NCBI GenBank assembly: GCA_046155885.1
Contig: JBJXFU010000007.1
Span: forward strand, 1-64,000
Source: JAOADN01 sp046155885
GTDB lineage: Bacteria > Pseudomonadota > Alphaproteobacteria > Rhodobacterales > Rhodobacteraceae
Length of the DNA stretch: 64,000 bases
Direction: 5' to 3'
A program made the position numbers and the translations under genes. The notes below the pieces were generated by a model, which worked only from the letters and a program-made list of their open reading frames with translations, had not been told where the DNA came from and ran no database searches. This document shows, one piece after another, positions 32,195-41,174 of the stretch. The number at the start of each line of letters is the position of its first letter. Position 1 is the first letter of the stretch.

Positions 32195-35100
32195 GCATCC
32201 TGAAGGCGATTCTCCGCTTCCTTTTTTCTCGCCGGCTCTGGGTTTTCATTGGCGTCGTGCTGGTCTGCTGGCTGATCTGGCAGTACGGCAGTCTGGTCGA
32301 ATTCGGCGGCCGCGCGCCGCTTGAGTCCGACATGTCGCGCGGCATCGCCATCGCGGTCATCGCGGTGCTTTATCTGTTCGGTCTTCTGCTCGCGCAGCTT
32401 CGCGCGGCGCGGCGGAACCAGATGTTCGTGGCCGAGCTCGCCCGCCCCGCGCCGGAAGTCGCGGCCAAACCGGGCGAGTCGAACGTCGCCGAGATCAACA
32501 CGAAGTTCCAGTCGATCCTGACCGAGATGAAGCGCTCGAAGCTCGGGAACCGGAAGTTCCTGCGCGACATGCCCTGGTATCTGATGATCGGCCCGCCGGG
32601 CACCGGCAAGACGACGGCGCTGCGGCAGTCGGGGCTGAACTTCCCCATCGACCTGTCGGATGACATCAAGGGCGTTGGCGGCACCCGCAACTGCGACTGG
32701 TTCTTCACCGAGGACGCGGTGCTGGTCGATACCGCCGGGCGCTACGTGCAGCAGGCCAGCGACCCCGAGGCGGATGCGGCGGAGTGGGTGGGCTTTCTCG
32801 AGATGCTGAAGAAGCACCGCGGCAAGCGGGCGCTGAACGGCGTGATCGTCGCCCTGTCGCTACGCGAGCTGCTCGGGCCCGAGGCCGAGTTGCGCGTGCA
32901 CGGGCGCGAGATCAGGAAGCGGCTGGCCGAGTTGCGCGAGAAGCTCGAGATTCAGCTGCCGGTCTATCTGATGATTACCAAGACCGACCTGATCCCCGGC
33001 TTCGAGCCCTTCTTCGCCGACCTCTCGACGCGTGAGCGCGAGCAGGTATGGGGTGCCACGCTGGCCCCCGACGCGCGCGTCGACGGGGTGCTGATCGAGC
33101 GCGAGGCGCGCGCGCTGACCGGCGCGGCCGAGGCGCGCCTGACGGGGCGCATGGCGGAGGACGCGACGCTTTCCCGCCGGGCCGAGGTGTTCCGTTTCCC
33201 GGCGCAGATGGAGCGGATCGAAGGACCGCTGAAGACGCTGATCGACGCCGTCTTCGGCGAGAGCCGGTACGAGGAGAGCCCCTGGCTGCGCGGCTTCTAT
33301 CTGACTTCGGCGACGCAGGAAGGCTCGCCCATCGACCGGCTTCTGGGCGACATCGCGGGGGCTTTCGGGCTTTCGCCCGAGCCGCCGCAGCGGCGCCAGC
33401 ATGGCGAGACGCGATCGTACTTCCTGCACGACCTGCTGGCCGGGGTGATCTTTCCGGAAGCCGGGCTCGGCCAGTTCGACGCGGCCGCCGAGGAGCGGCG
33501 CCGCTGGATCTGGCGCGGCTCGGCCGCGGGTGCGGCGCTGGTGACGACGCTGGCGGTCCTGGCGTTCCTGTTTTCGTATCTCCGCTATTCCGGCGCGATC
33601 GACGATCAGGCGCGGCTGACCGCCGACCTGAATGGCAAGCTCACGCTTGTCGCCGCGAAGCAGGCCCCGGCCGATCCTTCGGCGCTTGACCTGAACGATG
33701 CGCTTGAGGCGGTGTCCGAAGTGTCGATCGCCGCCACCGAGGTGCAGCCGGGGGTTCTGACGCTGGCCGGGCCGTCGGCGCAGCCCGAACTGGCGAGGGC
33801 GCAGAAGATCGCGTACGACCGGACGCTCAAGAACATCCTCGAACCGAGGATGGTGGCGCTTCTGGAAGCGACGATGTGGAAGAACATCCGCGAGCCGGTG
33901 TTCCTTCTCGGTGCACTCAAGACTTACAACATGATGACGGGGCTTGCGGACTACGAACCCGACTACATCGCGGACTGGTGGCAGAACGCGCTTCCCGGCG
34001 CGGCCCCGATCGGCGCGGTCTTTCCCAACGAGGCGGCCCTGGACCACCAGCTGGCGGCCATCGAGCGGGCCCGCGACGATGCCGCCGCGGACCGTATCCA
34101 GCCGGACAAGAAGCTGGTGGCCGCAGCGCTGGAAAGCATCTGCACCATCCCGCTTTCAGTCAGGGCTTACGATGCGCTTCTGAACGACCCGGCGGTGGCC
34201 GACCCTGCCCTGCCCGAGTGGCTGCCGGCGGAAAAGGCCGGCCCGAACGGGCAGCGTGTGCTGACGCGGCTTTCCGGGTCGAACCTGCGGTCGGGGATCC
34301 CGGGGGCCTTCACCTACGCGGGTTTTCACGGCACCGTCTGGGGCCTGATCCCGACGGTCGCGGAGCGCCAGCTTCAGGACCGGGCGGTATTCGCGGGGGG
34401 GTGCCCGGAGAGCGCGAACATCTCGCAAGTCGAACTCGAGAACGATATCCGCAAGCTCTACGTCGATGACTACATCGACCATTGGGAGACCTTCCTGCAG
34501 GATATCCGGATCGCGCCCATCGGCGATCTGCAGGTGGCGGCAGCCAATCTGAAGGACCTGGCGAGCCCGGAAAGCACGCTGAAGCGGCTGGTCACGGCGG
34601 TGGTCGAGGAGACCGACCTGACGCGGGTCGAGGAAGAGGGGGATTCCGCCGCCGGCGACGCGGCCGCCAAGGGGGCGCTGAAGGTCGTCAAGAAGGCCGC
34701 GGGAAAGGCCGGCAAGTTGGTCGGTGCGGCGGCGAAGGCGGCAGGCGGCGCGGGGGGCGAGGAAGGCCCGCCACCGGGCGACGAGATCGCGCGGCACTTC
34801 GCCGACATTAAGTCGGTGGTACAGGAGGTGGAGGGCAACCCGCCGAAGATCGGCGATCTGGAGCTTGCCTTCGGGGGGCTCGCCGCCGAATTTCAGCAGG
34901 TGATGATCACCGCCGACCCGCAGGCGACCCTGACCGAACGGGGCGGGTTGCCGACGCTGCTCGGTTCGCTGTCGGCGGTGGCCGCGACGCTGCCCAAGCC
35001 GATCGACGCCTGGGTGCTGGGCTTCGCGCAGGACACCATCGGCGTGACGCGCGACGCGGTCCTGGCCGAACTCAACGCGCGCTGGAAGAAGGACGTCCTG

Positions 35101-35754
35101 CCCTATTGCCAGCAGGCGACCCAGAAGCGCTATCCGTTCGACCCCGAGAGCCCCAACGACGTGCGTTCGGACGATTTCCAGAAGCTTTTCGGGCCGGGCG
35201 GACTGTTCGACACCTTTTCCAACGAGCAGCTGAAGCAGCACATCGACACCACCGTCACGCCCTGGGCCTGGCGGGCAGATTACGGACTGGACCCGGCGAC
35301 GCTGGCGCCCTTCGAACTGGCGGACAGGATCAAGCGCGGGCTTTTCTCGGGCGCGACCGGGCCTTCGATGGGTTTCGTCCTGGAGCCCGTGGAGATGACG
35401 CCCGAGACCGAGCGCGCCGTGCTGGATCTGGATGGCCAGCAACTGGTCTATTCACATGGGGCAGTGAAGGCGGCCGAGATGCGCTGGCCAGGGCCGAACG
35501 GGGCGAACCAGGTCACGCTGTCGCTGATCCCGCTGGACGGATCGGGCGAGGCACTGACCTCGGAGACCGGCACCTGGGCCTGGCTCAGGCTTCTGCGCAA
35601 GGGAACCCTGTCGAAGACCGACCTTCCGGACGTCTTTAACCTGCGCTTCTCGCTCGGGGGGCAGTCGATCGCGCTGAAGATGACGGCGCTGTCGGTCACG
35701 AACCCCTATGATATGACGATGTTCAAGGGCTTCTCGTGCCCGGAGAAGTTCTGA
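32191..35754 (+). CDS. tssM: T6SS inner-membrane channel protein TssM (IcmF)
   Basis: 1187 residues. Two N-terminal transmembrane helices (LWVFIGVVLVCWLIW; GIAIAVIAVLYLFGLLLAQL), a cytoplasmic NTPase-like domain with Walker A GPPGTGKT (134-141) and DTAGRY, a third helix (~445-465, GAALVTTLAVLAFLFSYL) and a long periplasmic part with the IcmF-related C-terminal region (LPYCQQATQKRYPFD; LFGPGGLFDTFSNEQLKQHI). It forms the periplasmic tunnel with TssL and TssJ. The final 19 bp overlap tagF. A Lys/Ala/Gly-rich segment (nt ~34630-34770) interrupts the periplasmic region. Confidence 0.96.
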   Translation: MSILKAILRFLFSRRLWVFIGVVLVCWLIWQYGSLVEFGGRAPLESDMSRGIAIAVIAVLYLFGLLLAQLRAARRNQMFVAELARPAPEVAAKPGESNVAEINTKFQSILTEMKRSKLGNRKFLRDMPWYLMIGPPGTGKTTALRQSGLNFPIDLSDDIKGVGGTRNCDWFFTEDAVLVDTAGRYVQQASDPEADAAEWVGFLEMLKKHRGKRALNGVIVALSLRELLGPEAELRVHGREIRKRLAELREKLEIQLPVYLMITKTDLIPGFEPFFADLSTREREQVWGATLAPDARVDGVLIEREARALTGAAEARLTGRMAEDATLSRRAEVFRFPAQMERIEGPLKTLIDAVFGESRYEESPWLRGFYLTSATQEGSPIDRLLGDIAGAFGLSPEPPQRRQHGETRSYFLHDLLAGVIFPEAGLGQFDAAAEERRRWIWRGSAAGAALVTTLAVLAFLFSYLRYSGAIDDQARLTADLNGKLTLVAAKQAPADPSALDLNDALEAVSEVSIAATEVQPGVLTLAGPSAQPELARAQKIAYDRTLKNILEPRMVALLEATMWKNIREPVFLLGALKTYNMMTGLADYEPDYIADWWQNALPGAAPIGAVFPNEAALDHQLAAIERARDDAAADRIQPDKKLVAAALESICTIPLSVRAYDALLNDPAVADPALPEWLPAEKAGPNGQRVLTRLSGSNLRSGIPGAFTYAGFHGTVWGLIPTVAERQLQDRAVFAGGCPESANISQVELENDIRKLYVDDYIDHWETFLQDIRIAPIGDLQVAAANLKDLASPESTLKRLVTAVVEETDLTRVEEEGDSAAGDAAAKGALKVVKKAAGKAGKLVGAAAKAAGGAGGEEGPPPGDEIARHFADIKSVVQEVEGNPPKIGDLELAFGGLAAEFQQVMITADPQATLTERGGLPTLLGSLSAVAATLPKPIDAWVLGFAQDTIGVTRDAVLAELNARWKKDVLPYCQQATQKRYPFDPESPNDVRSDDFQKLFGPGGLFDTFSNEQLKQHIDTTVTPWAWRADYGLDPATLAPFELADRIKRGLFSGATGPSMGFVLEPVEMTPETERAVLDLDGQQLVYSHGAVKAAEMRWPGPNGANQVTLSLIPLDGSGEALTSETGTWAWLRLLRKGTLSKTDLPDVFNLRFSLGGQSIALKMTALSVTNPYDMTMFKGFSCPEKF

Positions 35755-36296
35755 CCGGGGAACCCTATGCGGGGTTCTTCGGGAAACTCCCGTCGGCGGG
35801 GGATTTCGTCGCGCGGGGGATTTCGCCGGCGTTCCGCCGCGCCTGGGACGCGTTCGTGACGCGCCATATCGCGCCTCTCGCGGCCGGGGGCGGCTGGCCG
35901 GACGGGGGGTTGCGGTTCCGGCTGGTTTCGGGCGGGCGGGTGGCGGCCGGCGTGGTCGTGCCTTCGCGGGACGCGGCCGGGCGGCGGTTTCCGCTGAGCC
36001 TGATCCTGGCGGGCGAGTCCCTGCCTGGGCCGGAAGGACTTGACGCCTGGTGCGACCTGGCGCTGGCGGCCGCAGGGCCGGCGCTGGAGGGAGCAGACGG
36101 GCCGGATGCGCTTTGGGCGGCGCTCGACATTCTGGAACTGCCGGGCGACGGGGCGGGCGCGGGCGGCGCGGCAATGCTGGTCTGGGCGCGCGGCACGGCG
36201 CCGGTCGCCGTCGCGCCGGAGGCGCCGGGGGCGGCCATCGCTGGGCTGGTCGGCGCGGGCCCCGGCCCCGGCCCGGACGCAGGTACCGGTCGCTGA
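35736..36296 (+). CDS. tagF: T6SS regulator TagF (ImpM)
   Basis: 186 residues from GTG 35736, inside the end of tssM. The opening YAGFFGKLPSAGDFVARGIS is the TagF/ImpM signature, followed by FRLVSGGRVAAGVVVPSRDA and GRRFPLSLI. TagF holds T6SS activity back post-translationally, in some species by binding the FHA protein. Here it is a stand-alone protein and not fused to PppA, which is encoded separately at 42.8 kb. The last gene of the rightward T6SS operon; it ends 16 bp from the convergent vgrG. Confidence 0.92.
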   Translation: MPGEVLTGEPYAGFFGKLPSAGDFVARGISPAFRRAWDAFVTRHIAPLAAGGGWPDGGLRFRLVSGGRVAAGVVVPSRDAAGRRFPLSLILAGESLPGPEGLDAWCDLALAAAGPALEGADGPDALWAALDILELPGDGAGAGGAAMLVWARGTAPVAVAPEAPGAAIAGLVGAGPGPGPDAGTGR

Positions 36297-36312
36297 ACGG
36301 CCGGCCGCGGCG

Positions 36313-38592
36313 TCAGTTCATCGCGATCTTGGACCCCTTCACGGTCACGTCGCTCGACGCCTTGACGGCGATCTTGCCCGAGCCGTCCAGCGTGATGTCC
36401 TTGCCCTTGATGGTGATCGTGCCGTCCTTCTTCATCGTCACCTGGGCCGAGCCGCACTTCAGCGTGATCTCGTCGGTCACCTCGATGGTGTACTTCTTGC
36501 CGACCGAAAGGCTGGCGCCACCCGCCACCTTCTGCGACTGATCGCCCCCCACCTCGACGCTGCGCGAGCCAGCGACGTTCAGTTCCTGCGCACCGCCCAC
36601 CTTGGTGCTGTGGGCGCCGCCGACTTCGAAGGCCTGCTGGGAACTCACGTTCACCGTCTGGCCGCCGCCCACGGTCCAGCTGTCGTTGGAGCCGACCGTG
36701 TGGCTCTGGTCCGCGCCCACCGTCACCGTTCGCGCCGCGCCAATGGTCATTTGCTGCGCCGCGCCGACCGTCCGCGCTTCGTTCGCCGCGACCGTGTCCG
36801 TGCGGCTGGCGCCGACGCTGACGCTTTGGTTCGCCCCCACGGTCTGGCTGTGGTTCGCGCCGATGCTTTCGGTCGAGTTCGATCCGACTGTGATCGTCTC
36901 GTTGGAACCGACCGTAAGGGACCGGTTGGAGCCGACCGTCTCGTCGTCGTTCACCCCGATCGAGACAGTGCGGTTGTTGCCGACGGTCACCGCCTTGTCG
37001 TTGCCGACCGTCTCGGTGCGGTCGTGGCCGATGTCCTGCTTGGCGTCGTGCCCTACGTTCTCGGCGAAGTCGTTGCCGATCTTGCGGGATTCGTTGTTCT
37101 TGACCAGTTCGTTGTGGTCCTTCTCGGCCTGGAAGTAGACCTCTTCGGAACCCTTCTTGTCCTCGAACCTCAGCTCGTTCCAGCCGCCGCCGCCGAGTGA
37201 GGAATTGGACTTCCAGCCCGACTGGGTCGCCTTGCCGGGAAGCTCGTAGGGCGGCATCTGGGCGGCGTTGTAGACGCGGCCCGTGATGATCGGGCGGTCG
37301 GGATTGCCATCGAGGAAGTCGACGATCACCTCCTGCCCGATGCGGGGGATCTGGATGAACCCCCAGCCGGCTCCGGCCCAGGCCGTGCTGACGCGGATGA
37401 AGCAGGTCGACTTCTCGTTCTTCTTTCCCTCGCGGTCCCAGAAGAACTGGACCTTCACGCGGGAATACTTGTCCGTGTAGATTTCGGAACCCGAGGGCCC
37501 GACGACCACCGCTGTCTGCGGGCCCTTCATCACCGGCCAGACCGTCCGTCGCTCCGGGCGGAAGGGAGTGCTCTTGGGTGCAACCGTCAGGTCGGCGACA
37601 TAGTCGAGGTCCAGCTCGCCTTGGCGGACGCGGGCCTGCGAGTAAGCGATCCGGTAGTCGGCGCGCAGGACGATGTAGGTGTCGTTCTCGATTTCACGCG
37701 GGAACTCGATGAACTTGAAGCTGACCCCAGAGTGCAGCTTTGTCGATGTGGCGCGGGCAGCAATACGCAGGTCCGGGGCCTGCAGGGCGTGCAGACGCAC
37801 CGGCGCGATGCGGTCACCGTCCTTCATTTCAAGATAGACGCCGGGGTAGCTGTAGTTTTCGTGTTCGAGATCGTCGACCAACGGGTTCTCGGTCTTGGTC
37901 ATTAGATCAAGCGCGGGTTTTTCGAAGTTGTAGTCGGTATGGGCGTACTTGCCCGGTCGGACGCTGGAACGCGGCTGCCAGTCGGTGATGTAGTCGCCGT
38001 CTTCGGTGGCGACCGCTCCGCCCGGCTGGTATTCGATATCTCCCACGCCCGGCGCCAGTTCAATCGTGGCGTTCTGGTCGGCAAGCACCATCGTGTGCGC
38101 GCCCTCGGCATAGTTGAACCAGTAAAAAATGCCTTCGTCCTCCATCAGGCGTTGGACGAAATCGAGGTCGCTTTCGCCGAACTGGACGCAGTATTCTCGC
38201 GGGCTGTAAGAGGCCTTCAACTTCAACGTGAAGATGCCTTTGTGCTCCTTGAAGACCTTTTCGAGTATCTGCACGGTGGACATGTTCTGGAAGATGCGGT
38301 TGTCGGTCTTCTGCGACAGGAACCAAAGCCAGGGCCGAAGCGTCACCGAATAGCGCGAGACATCGCCGGCGAAGTCGACGAAGGCGAATTCGGTGACATG
38401 GCCGTTGAAATAGCGCGGATCGCTGTCGCCGATCGTCACGGTCATCTTCTTGCCGAGGAAATCCTTGGCGAGAAGCCCCGATGAGGCGGTCTGGAAGAGC
38501 GCCTCGAAGGCGAAGGGGCTGCTGACATGGTCGCTGCCGCGCATCTCGGCGAAGTCGAGCGCTTCGGAGGACCCGTCCAGGGCGATTTTCAT
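36313..38592 (-). CDS. vgrG: T6SS spike protein VgrG (TssI)
   Basis: 759 residues: gp27-like N-terminal part (MKIALDGSSEALDFAEMRGS; FVQRLMEDEGIFYWFNYAEG), gp5-like OB fold (VKVQFFWDREGKKNEKSTCF; GFIQIPRIGQEVIVDFLDGN) and a long beta-helical needle. About 15 repeats of a VGSN-like unit (ETVGSN, TITVGSN, QTVGAN) span nt ~36600-37050, ending in VTVKGSKIAMN. No toxin domain follows, so effectors must ride as cargo or through the PAAR-like tip at 11.4 kb. ATG 38592 has GGGAAG just upstream; an in-frame TTG at 38616 is less likely. It is the only vgrG in the window. Confidence 0.95.
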   Translation of the reverse strand: MKIALDGSSEALDFAEMRGSDHVSSPFAFEALFQTASSGLLAKDFLGKKMTVTIGDSDPRYFNGHVTEFAFVDFAGDVSRYSVTLRPWLWFLSQKTDNRIFQNMSTVQILEKVFKEHKGIFTLKLKASYSPREYCVQFGESDLDFVQRLMEDEGIFYWFNYAEGAHTMVLADQNATIELAPGVGDIEYQPGGAVATEDGDYITDWQPRSSVRPGKYAHTDYNFEKPALDLMTKTENPLVDDLEHENYSYPGVYLEMKDGDRIAPVRLHALQAPDLRIAARATSTKLHSGVSFKFIEFPREIENDTYIVLRADYRIAYSQARVRQGELDLDYVADLTVAPKSTPFRPERRTVWPVMKGPQTAVVVGPSGSEIYTDKYSRVKVQFFWDREGKKNEKSTCFIRVSTAWAGAGWGFIQIPRIGQEVIVDFLDGNPDRPIITGRVYNAAQMPPYELPGKATQSGWKSNSSLGGGGWNELRFEDKKGSEEVYFQAEKDHNELVKNNESRKIGNDFAENVGHDAKQDIGHDRTETVGNDKAVTVGNNRTVSIGVNDDETVGSNRSLTVGSNETITVGSNSTESIGANHSQTVGANQSVSVGASRTDTVAANEARTVGAAQQMTIGAARTVTVGADQSHTVGSNDSWTVGGGQTVNVSSQQAFEVGGAHSTKVGGAQELNVAGSRSVEVGGDQSQKVAGGASLSVGKKYTIEVTDEITLKCGSAQVTMKKDGTITIKGKDITLDGSGKIAVKASSDVTVKGSKIAMN

Positions 38593-38729
38593 CAGTCTTC
38601 CCGGGGGTACTGCCAAGGTTCCGCTCCTCGTCCGTTGCCGTCGCGCGGTATTGCTCCGCGACGACTATACCGCAATTCCCGCCGCCGCCGAGGGCGGATT
38701 TCCGGCCCGCCCGGCCGGTTGTCCTGACC

Positions 38730-41171
38730 CTACAGGGTCTGCGGACAGGTGAGCCCGCGCGCGATGCCACGAAGCGACAGGGGGTTGGCCGGGTTCGCGA
38801 ATTCGGCCGCGACGAAGACCCGCGCGCCGCCCGAGCGCAGGTCGATGAGGAAGCGTTTTCCCCCGTCGCGTTCGCGCAGGCGGAGGGGTTCCAGAAGGTG
38901 CATCATCCCCCAGGGCCCGGGCGCTGCGAGGCTGGCCTTGCCTTCCGGCGCCTCGAAAAGCACGTCGATCCCGAGCGCGGGGTCGCGGCCGGGCCAGGAG
39001 AGCGCGAGTTCGTCCGAGGTGGTGTCAACCGCCCCCCCGTCGCCGCCGAGCGTGACATGCGCCTTGCCTTTGTCGGCCAGCGCGTGAAGGTGGAAGTCCG
39101 CGCCCACCGCGCCGTCCTTGCCGATCAGGCCGGCCGAAAGCGCCGCGGCGCGCTGGAAGAAGGCGGCGCTGTCTGCCGAAAGCCCCTCGAACTTCGCGGC
39201 GGGCTTCCATTTCCAGGGATCCGACCCGGTGTCGATGTAGTCGGCCACCCGCCCCTTCTGGAAACGGTCGAGCACACCGCCCGGGGCGAGGAAGCGCGCC
39301 AGCGCGGCCAGGTCGGCGTCGGGCCCCTCGGCCGCGAAGGGGAAGCGTCCGTCGAGTGCCGCGCCGCAGGCGGCCAGCGCCTCGGCCTGCCAGGCGCGGG
39401 TGAGCGGGTTGGTCAGACGGTCGGCATGGGCCGAGCCGGCCTGGGCGAGCGTATCCTCGACGAGGCCGACGATGGCGCGGGGCGCGCGGTCCAGCGTCCG
39501 GATCGAGCCCGAGCGGTCCTGCACCGACATCAGGGTTTCGAGCGTGTCCCGGTCGCTGCCTTTCGAGGAGGCGAGCGCGACGTTCAGCCGGGCGAAGAGG
39601 TCGGTGATTTCGCGCATGCGGCCGTCTTCGATGTAGTCGATGGCAGACCCGAACCGATAGGTGACCGCGAGTTGCATGTCGTGGGTGCGGCGCGGGTCGT
39701 CGCCGCCGGCCTGGTGCCAGATTTCGCGGACTACCGCCTCGATGGGCGAGACCCCCGACGAAAGGCCACCGGAGATGAGCACGGCGCGGTCGGCGCTGCT
39801 GAAGGGGGCGACACGGAGGTCGTCGAGGAAGGTCGACCAGATGTCGAGTGTGCGGGACTGCAGGCGTCCCAGGAGGGTGTCGGGAGTGTCGTTGCGTGGC
39901 TGCGGCGGCGGCGAGAAAAGTCGCGCCGCCTCGTCGCGCGCCTTTTGGACCGCCAGCCCCGCCCCCGACGTCCGCGCCATGTCCCAGCCGGCGGCGGTGA
40001 AGAGGCCGGGCACCGGTGCGGCCAGCGAGGCGCCCGAGCGGCGTTCGAAGAGCGCGGTCATGCCGGGGATCGCGGCCTCGGCGGTCCAGCTCGGCAGGTC
40101 GCGGGCGGCTTCGGAACGTTCGAGTTCAAGGAATGCCCGGTCGGCTTCGGGCGCGTCGGCGGCGAAGGCGGTGGCCTGATCGAGAAGCTCGGGGTCGGGC
40201 TGGAGGGACGGCCGCGCCGGCGCGGCGAGGCGCAGCACATGCGGGGCCAGGCCGGCGAGCGTGGGATCGGCGGCCTCGCGCGCGCCGGCCCAGCCGGCGA
40301 CCCAGGCGGGCGACCATTCGTCGGTTCCCGAAAGCACCGACCAGGCGCGCAGGGTATCGTAAAGCGCGACCGCGTCGCCGTCCGTCGCGATCGCGGTGTC
40401 GATGGCACCGGCAAGGACGTCCGGCAGGTGCCGTGCCAGGGCCGCCTGATAGGCGCCCTCGGCCCGGGTGCCGGCATCGAAGCCGAAGGTGCTGGCGGCA
40501 AGGCGGATCGGCGCGTCGGAGGCCTGCGCGACAACGCGCGCCGCAGCGGCCTGAAGGCGGTCGAGCCGGGCTGCCAGGTCCGGAATGTCGCCGGCACGGT
40601 CGAGGCCGATCTGCACCGCCTCGGCATCGAAGACCCGGGTGAGTTCGCGGTGGAACCGCCATTCGACATAGGCCGCCCAGGAAACCACCGAGAGCAGGAA
40701 GGCCGCGACGAGGACGACAGTGATGCCGGTCCAGTTCGTGGGCACGTCGCGTTCATAGCGCAAACGGTCGCCTTCGAGCTGGTCGAGGCAGCGTTCGAGG
40801 AAGCGGCGAACACCATCGAAGTCGTGCCCCGCATCGGCGGCACGGCGGATGAAGTCGCGCAGCGTCGCCGACGAGACCTCGCGGCCGTCGAAAAGCAGCC
40901 GGTGCGCGCCCGCTGCCCACGGCTTGATGTCGAGCCTGCGGTTGCCGCGAGCCTTGTTGTCAAGGATGAGCGCGAGCGCGAGCCGCGCCGGCGGGACGGT
41001 CGAAGGCACGACCCCCTGTCTCAGCGCGTCAGACGAAAAGCGCTCCAGCAGTGTGGCGGCCTGCCGGAGCAGCGCCCCCATCTCTTCGCCCTCGGCCTCA
41101 CCCAGACGTTCGGCATAGGCGAGGACAGGCTCGGCGAGGCGGTCGTAGAGGTCCGGCGGGGCGGCCGGCAT
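38730..41171 (-). CDS. Second TssM-like (IcmF C-terminal-related) membrane protein, possible DotU-IcmF hybrid
   Basis: 813 residues. Residues 1-145 are cytoplasmic and helical (RLALALILDNKARGNRRLDI; RDFIRRAADAGHDFDGVRRF) and in length and position resemble a diverged DotU domain. One transmembrane helix follows (147-168, WTGITVVLVAAFLLSVVSWA), then a large periplasmic region whose second half matches IcmF C-terminal sequence (LTRAWQAEALAACGAALDGR; FPFAAEGPDADLAALARFLA; GVLDRFQKGRVADYID). The NTPase domain of true TssM (Walker A) is missing. A complete tssM lies at 32.2 kb, so this is an additional envelope component. It follows the M15 peptidase gene by 3 bp. The DotU resemblance is an inference; the IcmF relation is well supported. 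Confidence 0.8.
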   Translation of the reverse strand: MPAAPPDLYDRLAEPVLAYAERLGEAEGEEMGALLRQAATLLERFSSDALRQGVVPSTVPPARLALALILDNKARGNRRLDIKPWAAGAHRLLFDGREVSSATLRDFIRRAADAGHDFDGVRRFLERCLDQLEGDRLRYERDVPTNWTGITVVLVAAFLLSVVSWAAYVEWRFHRELTRVFDAEAVQIGLDRAGDIPDLAARLDRLQAAAARVVAQASDAPIRLAASTFGFDAGTRAEGAYQAALARHLPDVLAGAIDTAIATDGDAVALYDTLRAWSVLSGTDEWSPAWVAGWAGAREAADPTLAGLAPHVLRLAAPARPSLQPDPELLDQATAFAADAPEADRAFLELERSEAARDLPSWTAEAAIPGMTALFERRSGASLAAPVPGLFTAAGWDMARTSGAGLAVQKARDEAARLFSPPPQPRNDTPDTLLGRLQSRTLDIWSTFLDDLRVAPFSSADRAVLISGGLSSGVSPIEAVVREIWHQAGGDDPRRTHDMQLAVTYRFGSAIDYIEDGRMREITDLFARLNVALASSKGSDRDTLETLMSVQDRSGSIRTLDRAPRAIVGLVEDTLAQAGSAHADRLTNPLTRAWQAEALAACGAALDGRFPFAAEGPDADLAALARFLAPGGVLDRFQKGRVADYIDTGSDPWKWKPAAKFEGLSADSAAFFQRAAALSAGLIGKDGAVGADFHLHALADKGKAHVTLGGDGGAVDTTSDELALSWPGRDPALGIDVLFEAPEGKASLAAPGPWGMMHLLEPLRLRERDGGKRFLIDLRSGGARVFVAAEFANPANPLSLRGIARGLTCPQTL

Positions 41172-41174
41172 CGG

